Positions 1-8,785 of a stretch of DNA of 64,000 bases are shown here, piece after piece (the stretch's first letter is position 1; every line of letters begins with the position of its first letter). Source of the DNA: Bacillota bacterium (GTDB lineage: Bacteria; Bacillota; Clostridia; Lachnospirales; Lachnospiraceae); the NCBI GenBank assembly GCA_023411215.1, contig JAEYOY010000023.1:3783-67782 (forward strand), in the 5' to 3' direction. Made by a program: the position numbers and the translations under genes. The notes below the pieces were generated by a model that made no database searches, was not told where the DNA came from, and was given only the letters and a program-made list of their open reading frames with translations.

Positions 1-179
1 AAGTTGATGGTTACATCGTTGCAGACCGTCGTATATTCGCATAGGGTTGGCATAACAATCTCTAAGGGTGTGTGCCAGTGATTGGGATAGTCCTCTGCTT
101 CATCATTGTCATAAAGCTTTATTGTCGAATTCTCAGCAAAATTAACGGTTTCACGAATTCCTTCCAGAGTTCCGATCAT
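1..179 (-). CDS. AraC-type transcriptional regulator, N-terminal part
   Basis: Partial gene running off the left edge; only about 59 N-terminal residues are visible. The reading frame starts at ATG 179-177, 8 bases after an AGGGAGG ribosome binding site. The text NHWHTPLEIVMP followed by YTTVCNDVT resembles the start of the cupin (sugar-binding) domain of clostridial AraC-family regulators, where the His pair lies in the first beta strands. The DNA-binding domain is outside the window, so the family assignment rests on the cupin segment alone. It is transcribed away from the next gene. Confidence 0.6.
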   Translation of the reverse strand, partial: MIGTLEGIRETVNFAENSTIKLYDNDEAEDYPNHWHTPLEIVMPTLCEYTTVCNDVTIN

Positions 180-586
180 TGTATTTCCCTCCCTGTGAAT
201 TAAAAGTTGCGGGTTATTGTTATAATCATAGCAAGTATGTAATCTGAATTGTTGCTATTAATATATAACAATTTGACAAAAAATACAAGCGTATATTGTC
301 GTTTCTATATCTGATTTCTTTAAATAAAAACTAAAATATACAACTTGATGCTGATATTCAGTTAATATCATGGCTAATATGAATAAAAGCTATAATAAAT
401 ATTAAATCAATTTTTCATAACTAAAAATGCATATTATGTACCGGCCACCAAGGAAGGCGGTGTGGTTTGGCTTTTCGGATTGACAACCTTTCCGGATTGA
501 ACTAAACTGAAGCTACAGTAAGGATGGTAATATATGAAAGTCACAATTGCATAAAGTTTGCTTGTTTTCAGAAAGGCATGGTTATT
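180..586. other. AT-rich divergent intergenic region
   Basis: About 400 bases between the divergent AraC-type gene and the CFI-box gene. It probably carries both promoters. A TTGACA hexamer lies at about 272-277, but no good -10 box sits at 17 bases from it. A short direct repeat (TTTCGGATTGA, then TTCCGGATTGA) lies at about 474-500. No gene or RNA was recognised. Confidence 0.4.
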
Positions 587-1519
587 ATGGATTATATCAT
601 GAGAAATTGTCCCAAATGTAATAAAGAGCTTCCGGTACCGGTTGATTTATCGGAATGTATCTGCATGTATTGCGGTGAGCACTTTAATACAGATGAGCGG
701 CCTGTTGCAGAGGAATTGTCAGAAGAGCCGGGAGAGATAGAAGCAGCTTATCAAGCGGCATTAGATCGGATCGGTGCATTAATAGCGAATTATGAAGCAT
801 TGCTGCATAAATTCACAAAGGAGGGCTACCAACCAAGCTTTCTTGAATATGTCAGACTGGGAGAAACTATATTATTGCCGGCAAATCGATATGCCGGTTT
901 ATCGACGGAGCATCACAGCAAGGTGATAGTCGAAATCTCTGAGAAGCTGATGCGTACGATAGAAAAGAATATCGAAGCGGAAAAAGGGGTCTTGTTTAAG
1001 AAATCAGAAGCGATACTGATTGATCAGAACCGCTTCTTTCTGGCCGTGTATCTGGTACCGATGCTGGGTTATCTAAAGCTTGAGATTAGTGATGCTTTGG
1101 CGGACCGTATCATGGGGGACTGGATGAAGAGATATCCGAAGAGTGAATTCAAAAAAGCTGATTATGAGGAGCTGGTATCCGGGTTTATGAGAAAGGGCTT
1201 CTGCTTTATTACTTCCGCTGTCTGTGACTCTCTGAATAAGCCGGAGGATTGCTATGAATTACAGAAATTTCGGGAATTTCGTGATCATTATCTGATGAAC
1301 AGTGAAGCCGGACAGAAGCTGGTCGAGGAGTATTACCGTACAGCGCCAAGGATTGTAACGTATCTGAATATGCAGATGGATAGCGAGGAGAGATATCGTA
1401 GGATATGGAATAACTTTCTTAGGCCCTGTCTGATGGATATTGAAAGCGGACGCAAGAAGCGATGCAAAAATCGATATGTCAGGATGGTACGGGAGTTGAG
1501 TTCACAATTGCCAATATGA
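587..1519 (+). CDS. CFI-box-CTERM zinc-ribbon protein
   Basis: About 310 residues, function unknown. The N-terminus has a zinc ribbon (CPKC, then CMYC about 17 residues later), followed by an acidic linker and a helical middle. Near the C-terminus is the segment CFITSAVCDSLNKPEDCYELQKFREFRD, which matches the CFI-box motif found at the end of many otherwise unrelated bacterial proteins. ATG 587 is preferred because AAAGG lies 10 bases upstream; the longer frame from 524 has no usable ribosome binding site. It is monocistronic and ends before a strong terminator. The Cys-rich box suggests metal or redox chemistry, but that is inference. Confidence 0.6.
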   Translation: MDYIMRNCPKCNKELPVPVDLSECICMYCGEHFNTDERPVAEELSEEPGEIEAAYQAALDRIGALIANYEALLHKFTKEGYQPSFLEYVRLGETILLPANRYAGLSTEHHSKVIVEISEKLMRTIEKNIEAEKGVLFKKSEAILIDQNRFFLAVYLVPMLGYLKLEISDALADRIMGDWMKRYPKSEFKKADYEELVSGFMRKGFCFITSAVCDSLNKPEDCYELQKFREFRDHYLMNSEAGQKLVEEYYRTAPRIVTYLNMQMDSEERYRRIWNNFLRPCLMDIESGRKKRCKNRYVRMVRELSSQLPI

Positions 1520-1585
1520 CAAGGGAGTGTCAAAAACCAATTAGAATGAGTTTAATAGAATATAATTGATGTGATTTAGAATTCG

Positions 1586-1617
1586 AGTCGGTACAACACA
1601 TGTACCGACTTTTTTTT
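1586..1617 (+). terminator. Rho-independent terminator after the CFI-box gene
   Basis: Perfect 9-bp stem (AGTCGGTAC pairing with GTACCGACT), 7-base loop and a run of T at 1610-1617. Confidence 0.9.
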
Positions 1618-1812
1618 GAGTATAAACAAACATGCAGCATAGAACTTCAAGATAACAAGTTTATGCAAATAATAACAATTCTGTAAAATGACTCTTTGCC
1701 TATAAATGTGTAATATTATTTATGTAATATTGATAAATGCAGCGTATTAAAAAAGTGCATTTTAGGCGAAATATACAACGCTATAAGAATGATTAAGGGA
1801 GGATTTACCATT

Positions 1813-2778
1813 ATGCCCAAACCAATCGCATCAAAAAAAGTATTAGTCAGTGGATCCTCGAGCAGGAAGAAAACCTTCCTCCTGTTAACCATGGTGGCAC
1901 CGGGAGTAATTTGGCTCTTGCTGCTTCGTTACTTACCGATGTTCGGAATAGTAATCGCATTCAAGGATTATAAAATCTATACCAAGGCTCCATCACTTAT
2001 CAATAATGTAATGCACAGTAAATGGGTTGGCTTTAAGAATTTCGATTTCATATTCGCCACCTCGGATTCCTGGGTGATGATCCGTAATACCATCGGATAC
2101 AATGCTTTATGGATTGTTCTGGGACTAATAATCTCAGTATCCTTTGCTATTATGCTGAGCGAGTTGACCAACAAATTCGTAGCAAAGGTACATCAGACCT
2201 TAATGTTCTTCCCCTACTTTTTAAGCTGGGTAGTGGCTAGCTATTTCGTACTGGCCTTTTTGGATCCGACCAGAGGGCTTCTTGTGCATCTTCAACAGGC
2301 TTGGGGAGTGGATGTGACCAATTGGTACAATGACAATAAACCATGGCCGGTTATTCTGACGATAGCCAATCTATGGAAGAATGTCGGGTATTCCACGATT
2401 CTTTATCTGGCAGCGATTACAGGAATTGATACTTCTCAATATGAGGCGGCAAGCATTGACGGTGCAACAAAGTGGCAACAGATAAAATATGTAACCATTC
2501 CGCATCTAAAGTCAATGATTATTATTCTGTTCATAATGAATGTCGGAAAAATCTTCAATGCGGATTTCGGTCTATTCTGGAATGTGCCGATGAATTCAGG
2601 GCCTCTGTTCCCTACCACACAGGTAATTGATACCTATGTATATCGGGCCTTAATGGCTACGAATAATGTCGGTATGAGTACAGCAGCGGGCTTGTTGCAA
2701 AACATCGTTGGCTTTGTCTGTATTATGTCAGCGAATTCATTGGTCCGCAAATTTGACGAGGATAGCAGCTTGTTCTAA
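1813..2778 (+). CDS. Sugar ABC transporter permease (LplB/YteP type)
   Basis: Integral membrane subunit of a CUT1-type importer for oligosaccharides. About 321 residues with six predicted membrane segments. The EAA loop, which contacts the ATPase, reads YEAASIDGATKWQQIKYVTIPHL at about residues 208-230. ATG 1813 is chosen because GGGAGG lies 10 bases upstream; the in-frame ATG at 1789 lies before that site. It is first in a permease-permease-binding protein operon. No ATPase gene is nearby; such systems commonly share one MsmX-like ATPase encoded elsewhere. Confidence 0.9.
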   Translation: MPKPIASKKVLVSGSSSRKKTFLLLTMVAPGVIWLLLLRYLPMFGIVIAFKDYKIYTKAPSLINNVMHSKWVGFKNFDFIFATSDSWVMIRNTIGYNALWIVLGLIISVSFAIMLSELTNKFVAKVHQTLMFFPYFLSWVVASYFVLAFLDPTRGLLVHLQQAWGVDVTNWYNDNKPWPVILTIANLWKNVGYSTILYLAAITGIDTSQYEAASIDGATKWQQIKYVTIPHLKSMIIILFIMNVGKIFNADFGLFWNVPMNSGPLFPTTQVIDTYVYRALMATNNVGMSTAAGLLQNIVGFVCIMSANSLVRKFDEDSSLF

Positions 2779-2811
2779 AGCACATGTATTAACCTATTAT
2801 AAAAGGATTGG

Positions 2812-3753
2812 ATGATGACTATGAAAGAAAATATCATATCTGCGCGTAGAAAAAGCTCCCGTTTGAATAAGGTAAGTATTCCTGTAGAAATCATATTTCA
2901 TGTTGTTCTAGGTCTGTTTTGTCTGATATGTGTTATACCCTTTGTATTTGTGGCTATCATTTCATTTTCATCAGAGAACAGCATTCGTGAGATTGGATTT
3001 TCGTTCCTGCCGGTTGAATGGTCCCTAGAGGCTTATCAATATGTTCTGGACCTTGGCGATCAGCTTTGGAGATCCTACTTTAACAGCTTTTTTATCACGA
3101 TTGTAGGAACCTTAATAAGCATACTGATCTGTATTCTATATTCCTATGCACTGTTTCGTAAGGATTTTAAGTACCGCCGGTTTTTCACCTTCTTCTGCTT
3201 CTTTACGATGATGTTTGGTGGCGGTCTGGCACCTACCTACATGGTATGTAAGAACATGCTGGGCTTAAGTGATAATTATGCAGCCCTGATTGTACCAATG
3301 TTAGTAAACCCCTTTAATATTATCATTATGAGGACCTTCTTTCAGAGTACCGTTCCAACGGAGCTGATCGAGGCGGCAGCGATTGACGGAAGTAGTGAGT
3401 ATTACACATTATTCAAGATTATTGTTCCGATATCCAAGCCGGGTATTGCAACGGTCGCTCTTCTGAATGCACTGGCTTATTGGAATGAATGGTTTATCGC
3501 CATGCTCTATGTTCGAGAGGCACGGTTTATACCGTTACAGTATCTGCTAATGAAGATGCAGATACAGGTTGATTTCCTTGTAAGAAACAGCTCGGTTATC
3601 GGCGCGGAGGTTAGTAAGATACTGAATACTCTTCCTCAGGAAAGTCTGCGTATGGCACTGGTCGTACTGATTGTAATCCCGATCGCCTTTGCGTATCCAT
3701 TCTTCCAACGTTACATAATTTCCGGTCTGACCATCGGATCAGTGAAAGGGTAA
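2812..3753 (+). CDS. Sugar ABC transporter permease (YtcP type)
   Basis: Second membrane subunit of the same CUT1 importer, about 313 residues with six membrane segments. The EAA loop reads LIEAAAIDGSSEYYTLFKIIVPIS, and the protein ends in SGLTIGSVKG, the usual tail of YtcP-type permeases. Three in-frame ATGs (2812, 2815, 2821) follow an AAAAGG site, so the exact start is uncertain by a few residues. It lies 33 bases after the first permease gene and is presumably co-transcribed with it. Confidence 0.9.
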   Translation: MMTMKENIISARRKSSRLNKVSIPVEIIFHVVLGLFCLICVIPFVFVAIISFSSENSIREIGFSFLPVEWSLEAYQYVLDLGDQLWRSYFNSFFITIVGTLISILICILYSYALFRKDFKYRRFFTFFCFFTMMFGGGLAPTYMVCKNMLGLSDNYAALIVPMLVNPFNIIIMRTFFQSTVPTELIEAAAIDGSSEYYTLFKIIVPISKPGIATVALLNALAYWNEWFIAMLYVREARFIPLQYLLMKMQIQVDFLVRNSSVIGAEVSKILNTLPQESLRMALVVLIVIPIAFAYPFFQRYIISGLTIGSVKG

Positions 3754-3853
3754 GGACGGACAGCTTTTAGCTGACCGATTACATACAAGATACAAAAGCA
3801 CCTGTCATAAGGTTGATTTTGTATCAAAAATAATTTTTAGGGAGGGTTTATTC

Positions 3854-5470
3854 ATGAAAAAAGTTCTATCCGTTATTTTGACGCTAATGATGTTGACCAT
3901 GCTGTTTACTGGTTGCGGTACAAAGAAGGAAGAGGGGGCTGATACTACCACACCTGCTGCAACGCAAGCCGCTAAAGAGGATTCAGGCGCAGTGGCAGAG
4001 GCTGAACCGGAGGCGGAGGCTTTAGAGCCGGTTACTTTAAAATGGTATCTGCACGGCAGCAATGTTACCGATGATTCAGAAGTTTTAGCGAAAGCTAATG
4101 AATATCTGAAGGAAAAGATTAATGTTACTCTGGAGCCGATCTGGGGTACCTGGGGTGATTTTGATAACAATGCGGTTCTCGCAATCAACGGTGGCGATGA
4201 TGTAGATATCTACTTCACCTGCTCCTGGAGTGCTGATGAGTATAATGCATTTGCAAGAAAAGGCGCTTGGGTCAGACTTGACAACCCGGATAACAACCTG
4301 ATTGAGAAATATGCTCCCGACCTTTGGAGTACATTACCTAAGGTTCTTACTCAGGGTGCTACCATCAATGGTTCTGACGGTTATGGTGTATATGCAGTTC
4401 CCGGGTATAAAGATATAGCTACACAGAACTGCTGGGATATCAATGTTCCTTTACTTGAGAAATACGGTTTTACCTTAGATGATATTAAGAATACCGATTA
4501 TTATGGATTCGGCGAGATCCTTAAGACAGTAAAAGAGGGCGAAGGCAAGGACTTCTATCCCTTATTGGTAGAAGGCAATGTACTTGAAAGAATGGTTAAC
4601 AATTCAATCATTGTTACCGGTGATGCGGGTACCAACAATCTTCTTTCCTACTACATCAACCCTACCGATACCGCAGCTGAGGGACCTTACGGCAACAAGA
4701 TCTTAAGTAAATTCGAAACACCGGAATATAAGAAGTTTGTAGAGAAGACTCGAGAGTATTTCATGGCCGGCTATATCGATCCTGCAATGGGTAATGTAAG
4801 TCAGGCAAATGATACCCGTACTGCTAAACAGCTTACCGGTGAATATTTAATCGGTACTCAGAGCTATGCTCTTGGTTATGAAGTACAGGCAAGTGGAGAG
4901 CGTGGTTTTGAAGTGGCTATGGTTCCTTGTACTCCTGCATATGTTGATACAACCTCTTCCCAGGGTGCTATGATGGCTATCTCAACAGCATCTAAGAATC
5001 CCGAAAGAGCAATGATGTTTCTTAACCTGTTAAATACGGATCCTTATCTGTTCACACTACTTGACTACGGTGTAGAAGGTGTTCATTATAATATCGAGAA
5101 CGGCGAAGCAGTATTTACTGATAAGCGTAAGGATTATACTCCTTGGACCAATGGTATGGGTAACGTGACACAGCTTCCTCCTCAGAAGGGGCAAGGTGCT
5201 GACTTCTGGGATGGCTTCAAGGCTTACTATGGTTCTGCTAAGGAAATTCCGGTTCTTGGCTGGGCATTCGACGCTTCCGGTCTTGAGACCGAGATGGGTT
5301 CTTTGGCTAATGTAGCTGCAGAATATGCACTTGCATTGAACACTGGTACGATTGATCCAGCTGAAAAGCTTCCGGAATATATTCAAAAGCTAAAGGATAA
5401 TGGAATTGATAAGGTGGTTGCTGATGCTAATACTCAGTTGGAAGCTTTCCTTGCAGCAAAGGGCAAATAA
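3854..5470 (+). CDS. Sugar ABC transporter substrate-binding lipoprotein
   Basis: Extracellular solute-binding protein of 538 residues. A lipoprotein signal peptide ends at LFTGC (Cys about residue 21), followed by an acidic Thr/Ala linker to about residue 58 that spaces the domain from the membrane. The C-terminal third (from about YLFTLLDYGVEGVHYN) looks like the DUF3502 tail typical of binding proteins paired with LplB/YtcP permeases. The start is set by GGGAGGG 8 bases before ATG. It closes the three-gene operon and is followed by a terminator. The substrate cannot be read from the sequence; a complex polysaccharide fragment is likely for this class. Confidence 0.9.
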   Translation: MKKVLSVILTLMMLTMLFTGCGTKKEEGADTTTPAATQAAKEDSGAVAEAEPEAEALEPVTLKWYLHGSNVTDDSEVLAKANEYLKEKINVTLEPIWGTWGDFDNNAVLAINGGDDVDIYFTCSWSADEYNAFARKGAWVRLDNPDNNLIEKYAPDLWSTLPKVLTQGATINGSDGYGVYAVPGYKDIATQNCWDINVPLLEKYGFTLDDIKNTDYYGFGEILKTVKEGEGKDFYPLLVEGNVLERMVNNSIIVTGDAGTNNLLSYYINPTDTAAEGPYGNKILSKFETPEYKKFVEKTREYFMAGYIDPAMGNVSQANDTRTAKQLTGEYLIGTQSYALGYEVQASGERGFEVAMVPCTPAYVDTTSSQGAMMAISTASKNPERAMMFLNLLNTDPYLFTLLDYGVEGVHYNIENGEAVFTDKRKDYTPWTNGMGNVTQLPPQKGQGADFWDGFKAYYGSAKEIPVLGWAFDASGLETEMGSLANVAAEYALALNTGTIDPAEKLPEYIQKLKDNGIDKVVADANTQLEAFLAAKGK

Positions 5471-5524
5471 TACATTAACAATACCAGATGAATTGATAAA
5501 TTAATTCGCTTTCTATGAAGACAG

Positions 5525-5557
5525 AGGGTTCGGCTATTATTGCCGGACCCTTTGTTT
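5525..5557 (+). terminator. Terminator of the first sugar ABC operon
   Basis: 10-bp stem AGGGTTCGGC with GCCGGACCCT (one G-T wobble), 7-base loop, then TTGTTTT. Confidence 0.85.
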
Positions 5558-5760
5558 TCATGGGGCCGTTGCATAATACAATTTGCTTCGGAAGGAAGAG
5601 GAACAGCTCCTATCAAATATTTTTAATTTGATTACCGGTAAAGATTAGTTCGTCAAAGTTGTCTGACATTTTTTCGGCGAATACTTTTCGATATGCCTAC
5701 ACAAACTAGCTTTGATACAAAAAAATGCGCATTTTATCAGATACACTGGAGGTGTATAGC

Positions 5761-5982
5761 TTGATCGATAAGTTGAAGAATACAAAGGATAATGTTGTGG
5801 GCAAGATAAAAGAAACCACAGGCAAGAAGATAAATAATGATAGACTTGAATTGAACGGAAAGCTACAGTCCTTTCAATCCAAGGTAGGTGAAGGAATGGA
5901 AAAATGGAAGGGAGAGATGGCAGAAAAAGCAAACCATGTTATTGAACGGACCAAACCAGATCAAAAAAACAATCATAAGTAG
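5761..5982 (+). CDS. CsbD-like small stress protein
   Basis: About 73 residues, highly charged and soluble. The stretch VVGKIKETTGKKINNDRLELNGKLQ matches the CsbD-like pattern (gK.KE.tGk...d..LE..Gk.q); members accumulate under general stress in Firmicutes, with no known biochemical role. The start is probably TTG 5761, 8 bases after GGAGG; an upstream in-frame ATG at 5725 has no such site. It sits 17 bases before another small stress-type gene, so the pair is likely one transcript. Confidence 0.7.
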   Translation: MIDKLKNTKDNVVGKIKETTGKKINNDRLELNGKLQSFQSKVGEGMEKWKGEMAEKANHVIERTKPDQKNNHK

Positions 5983-5999
5983 AGGAAGGGAGCATTGAA

Positions 6000-6269
6000 A
6001 TGCCTGAAATTAGCAATCTCTTAGTCTGGCTGATACTCGGAGGGTTATCCGGTTGGATTGCCAGCAAAATAACTGGAAATGATGCAAGAATGGGAATTGG
6101 ATGGAATCTGATTGTTGGTATTATAGGAGCCTTTATCGGAGGCTGGCTGGCCGGTATTTTCGGATTAGGTCCTGCAACGGGACTTAATCTTTGGAGCTTT
6201 ATCATTTCAATCGTAGGCTCGGTAATATTATTATCACTGGTCAACCTGTTTCGTAATAAACAAAAATAG
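6000..6269 (+). CDS. GlsB/YeaQ/YmgE-family stress membrane protein
   Basis: An 89-residue protein that is almost entirely three hydrophobic segments. The Gly-rich pattern LGGLSGWIASKITG, then GIIGAFIGGWLAGIFG is typical of the GlsB/YeaQ/YmgE family (transglycosylase-associated small membrane proteins). Start ATG 6000 follows GGAAGGGAG. Family members are linked to general stress and envelope adaptation, without a defined reaction. It is paired with the upstream CsbD-like gene. Confidence 0.85.
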   Translation: MPEISNLLVWLILGGLSGWIASKITGNDARMGIGWNLIVGIIGAFIGGWLAGIFGLGPATGLNLWSFIISIVGSVILLSLVNLFRNKQK

Positions 6270-6321
6270 GTTCAAAACCAATTAGCAGCTAGCAATTAGG
6301 TATCACGATTTCATTTTTTAT

Positions 6322-6329
6322 GGTATAAT
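6322..6329 (+). promoter_or_regulatory. Extended -10 promoter and hairpin leader before the acetyltransferase
   Basis: TGGTATAAT at 6321-6329 is a perfect extended -10 element; no good -35 is seen 17 bases upstream. The roughly 170-base leader that follows contains a strong hairpin (TAGCAAG, TTTG, CTTGCTA at about 6367-6384) and a 40-bp MITE-like inverted repeat. Confidence 0.5.
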
Positions 6330-6404
6330 AAATGCTTAATGAGCATAATGCGAGAAAGCACTCGCATAGCAAGTTTGCTTGCTAGTATGCGATCGGAGCT
6401 AAAT

Positions 6405-6444
6405 GGGGCTGCCGCAGAACATAATTTGTTTTTGAGACAGTCCC
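6405..6444. repeat. 40-bp MITE-like inverted repeat remnant
   Basis: GGGGCTGCCGCAGAA at the left end is an imperfect inverted copy of TTTTTGAGACAGTCCC at the right end. The right half (GCAGAACATAATTTG, then a GAGACAG end) closely matches the right end of the 212-bp hairpin element at 62944-63155, so it is probably a minimal or decayed copy of the same family. Confidence 0.6.
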
Positions 6445-6502
6445 ATTATTGTGTGAAAGAATAAGGGATTGGAATATTAAGATTACCACGTGGAGGATGG
6501 AT

Positions 6503-7396
6503 ATGAATACTGCGACACAGGTTACGATTGGGGAAGAGGATTATTTGTTTGTTAAGCAATATCAAGATAATGAGGAGTTACGGAGTGAACTAAATCAGCT
6601 AACCAGACAGACCTTTGGCTTTGATTTTGAAGGATGGTATCAGCAAGACCTATGGACGGACCGATATAGACCGTATTCATTGGTACATAAGAACCGGATT
6701 GTAGCTAATGTGAGTGTAAACCCGATTGAATTTGTTGCGGAGGGGAAGATTTATCAAACACTTCAGATTGGTACGGTAATGACAGACCCGGCGTATCGTA
6801 ATAAAGGGCTCAGTAGAGTTTTGTTTGATATTATTATGGAGGAATATGATGGTAAGGTGGATTTGATGTATCTTTATGCCAATGCTACAGTAAGACAGTT
6901 CTATCCTAAGTTTGGCTTTATTCAGGCACAAGAGTACATCTATTCGAAGCAGTATACCAAGAATACGAACCATGTCTTTCGTAAGCTGGATGGTACCGAT
7001 ACAAAGGATAGACAGTTACTGTCTCGCTTGGTCAGCAATACGAAGCAATTATCAAAGTATTCCATGGTTAATAATCCATACCTTTGGATGTTCTATCTTA
7101 CGGGACCTCTGGCAGAATGCTGCTATTACTGTGAGGAGCTGGACTTGGCAGCAGTAGTGGAATATGAGGAGGATGTTATACTGGTGGATGATTTCTATTG
7201 TGCAGGGGATTTTGATATGGATGAGGTAATTGGCTCCCTGCTAGATTGTGGTAATAGAAAGGTCCTACTTGGCTTCACGCCACAGAACACAGCTTCCTTC
7301 CATTGTGATTTACTACAGGAGCATGACACCACCTTTTTCGTGAAGGGGACTAATTTTGTTGAGAAAGGAAGACTCCCTATTCTCTCTCATGCATAG
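6503..7396 (+). CDS. GNAT-family N-acetyltransferase
   Basis: About 297 residues. The acetyl-CoA fold is visible as IGTVMTDPAYRNKGLSRVLFDIIMEE (motif A, R/QxxGx[G/S] type), followed by LYANATVRQFYPKFGF, the usual C-terminal GNAT strand. A second, less conserved half (about residues 175-297) resembles Eis-like two-domain acetyltransferases. ATG 6503 is chosen because GGAGG lies 6 bases before it; ATG 6497 is too close. Substrate unknown. It is monocistronic. Confidence 0.8.
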   Translation: MNTATQVTIGEEDYLFVKQYQDNEELRSELNQLTRQTFGFDFEGWYQQDLWTDRYRPYSLVHKNRIVANVSVNPIEFVAEGKIYQTLQIGTVMTDPAYRNKGLSRVLFDIIMEEYDGKVDLMYLYANATVRQFYPKFGFIQAQEYIYSKQYTKNTNHVFRKLDGTDTKDRQLLSRLVSNTKQLSKYSMVNNPYLWMFYLTGPLAECCYYCEELDLAAVVEYEEDVILVDDFYCAGDFDMDEVIGSLLDCGNRKVLLGFTPQNTASFHCDLLQEHDTTFFVKGTNFVEKGRLPILSHA

Positions 7397-7452
7397 AGGT
7401 TTATTAAGCAGACAGATTAGTAAAGAATCTTAATCTAAGGAATTGCATATCT

Positions 7453-7479
7453 TTGAGCCTGTACCTATTCGCGGCTCAA
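7453..7479. other. Small hairpin between the acetyltransferase and ArsC-like genes
   Basis: TTGAGCC and GGCTCAA, 7-bp stem with a 13-base loop. There is no T run, so it may be a weak terminator or a leader structure. Confidence 0.35.
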
Positions 7480-7511
7480 TAAAGTATGGTCACTAAAGAA
7501 CGGAGAATATT

Positions 7512-7853
7512 ATGAATATACAGATTTTTGGATCGGGTAAATGCTTTGATACCAAGAAGGCAGAGCGATATTTTAAGGAGCGGGGGATTAAATTTCAATC
7601 CATCGATGTAGGTAAGTTCGGAATGAGTAAAGGCGAGTTAAGCAATATAAAACCGGCAGTCGGAGGCATTGATCGGTTGTTAGATACGGCCTCTAAGGAC
7701 AAGGATCTGCTTGCGCTGCTGCAGTACCTCTCCCCGGAGGATAAGGAGAACAAGCTTCTTGAGAATCCAAAACTGTTTCAAACACCGATTGTAAGAAACG
7801 GGAAGAAGGCGACAGTTGGTTATCAGCCCGAGGTATGGCAGGGCTGGGAATAG
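7512..7853 (+). CDS. ArsC/Spx-family thioredoxin-fold protein
   Basis: 113 residues with the arsenate reductase/Spx fold: IFGSGKCFDTKKAERYFKERGIKFQSIDV at the N-terminus and TPIVRNGKKATVGYQPEVW at the C-terminus (cis-Pro TPIV segment). Cys10-11 region keeps the single catalytic-type Cys, but the second Cys of a CxxC is replaced by Thr. The family includes arsenate reductases and Spx-like regulators; the text favours an ArsC-like enzyme of unknown substrate. It is alone, with hairpins either side. Confidence 0.75.
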   Translation: MNIQIFGSGKCFDTKKAERYFKERGIKFQSIDVGKFGMSKGELSNIKPAVGGIDRLLDTASKDKDLLALLQYLSPEDKENKLLENPKLFQTPIVRNGKKATVGYQPEVWQGWE

Positions 7854-7949
7854 GCTAGCGATTGGACTTAGTCAAAGTTGAACTCATTCTTTACATTATG
7901 GTTTGGTCCAGACGTAACCGTGATACGATTTTTTAATGTCAAGTACACC

Positions 7950-7978
7950 TTGCTTACTGTTAAATTATGGATTATAAT
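7950..7978 (+). promoter_or_regulatory. Promoter of the phosphoribosyltransferase-like gene
   Basis: TATAAT at 7973-7978 with TTGCTT 17 bases upstream. The -10 is perfect and the -35 weak. Confidence 0.5.
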
Positions 7979-8052
7979 ACTAGTGTGAATAAAGGATTTT
8001 TACAAGGAATTGGCACTAGTCATGCAGTCGTCTATACGAAGGGGGTAATTCT

Positions 8053-8694
8053 ATGGAAAGTAGAGCAATTAAGATTTACGCACCTATGAACAAGAAGCTT
8101 GCGATGAAGATTATTCCGGGGCATTTTGCAACCAGTAACTCCCACATCAGCCAGTATATTGACCTAACTTCGATGAAGACCCGAATCAGTGAAGCAGCAG
8201 AAGCAGCCAGAATTTTGGCAAAGCAATATGTGAACAGCACAATAGTAGATACCATCGTATGTCTGGACGGCTGCGAGGTTGTCGGTACTTTTCTGGCACA
8301 GGAATTATCCGGTGCCGGCTTTCGCTCTATGAATTCCCACCAGACAATCTACGTTATCACACCGGAGTTTAATACCAACGGACAGATGATCTTTCGCAAT
8401 AACAACCAACCGGCTGTCTATAGTAAGAATATTCTCTTACTTGCAGCATCCGCAACAACAGGAGATACCCTGAGAAAAAGTCTGGATTGTATCCAGTATT
8501 ACGGTGGCATCATTCGTGGTATCAGTGCAATATTTAGCGCAGTAGGTAATATTGATCAGATCCCGGTTTATTCCATTTTTACTGCGAAGGATATCCCGGA
8601 TTACAGAAGCTTTGTGATCGGTGAATGTCCTATGTGTAAAGCGAAGCAGAGGCTGGAAGCAATCGTTGGTGGCAATGGTTATATGAAGCTGTAA
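8053..8694 (+). CDS. Phosphoribosyltransferase-like protein
   Basis: 213 residues with a type I phosphoribosyltransferase layout. ILLLAASATTGDTLRKSLDCIQYYGG (about residues 129-154) corresponds to the PRPP-binding loop, although the usual DD pair before the loop (as in VVDDVxTTG) is AA here. DTIVCLDGCEVVGTFLA is like the orotate phosphoribosyltransferase substrate region. A C-terminal CPMCKAKQRLE segment is extra. Loss of the acidic pair means catalysis is not assured; it may be a regulatory or binding relative. GGGGG lies before ATG 8053. Confidence 0.65.
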   Translation: MESRAIKIYAPMNKKLAMKIIPGHFATSNSHISQYIDLTSMKTRISEAAEAARILAKQYVNSTIVDTIVCLDGCEVVGTFLAQELSGAGFRSMNSHQTIYVITPEFNTNGQMIFRNNNQPAVYSKNILLLAASATTGDTLRKSLDCIQYYGGIIRGISAIFSAVGNIDQIPVYSIFTAKDIPDYRSFVIGECPMCKAKQRLEAIVGGNGYMKL

Positions 8695-8702
8695 TAGAAG
8701 AG

Positions 8703-8740
8703 GAACCGGAGAAAGCACGCTATGCGAACTTCTCCGGTTC
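8703..8740. terminator. Hairpin between convergent genes
   Basis: Perfect 11-bp stem GAACCGGAGAA / TTCTCCGGTTC with a 16-base loop; followed by TAGTTT on the plus strand. It probably terminates the plus-strand gene and may also serve the convergent corA-like gene. Confidence 0.65.
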
Positions 8741-8785
8741 TAGTTTATCGTATAGGATAATTCATGTTGCCTCATGTATGTCTTA

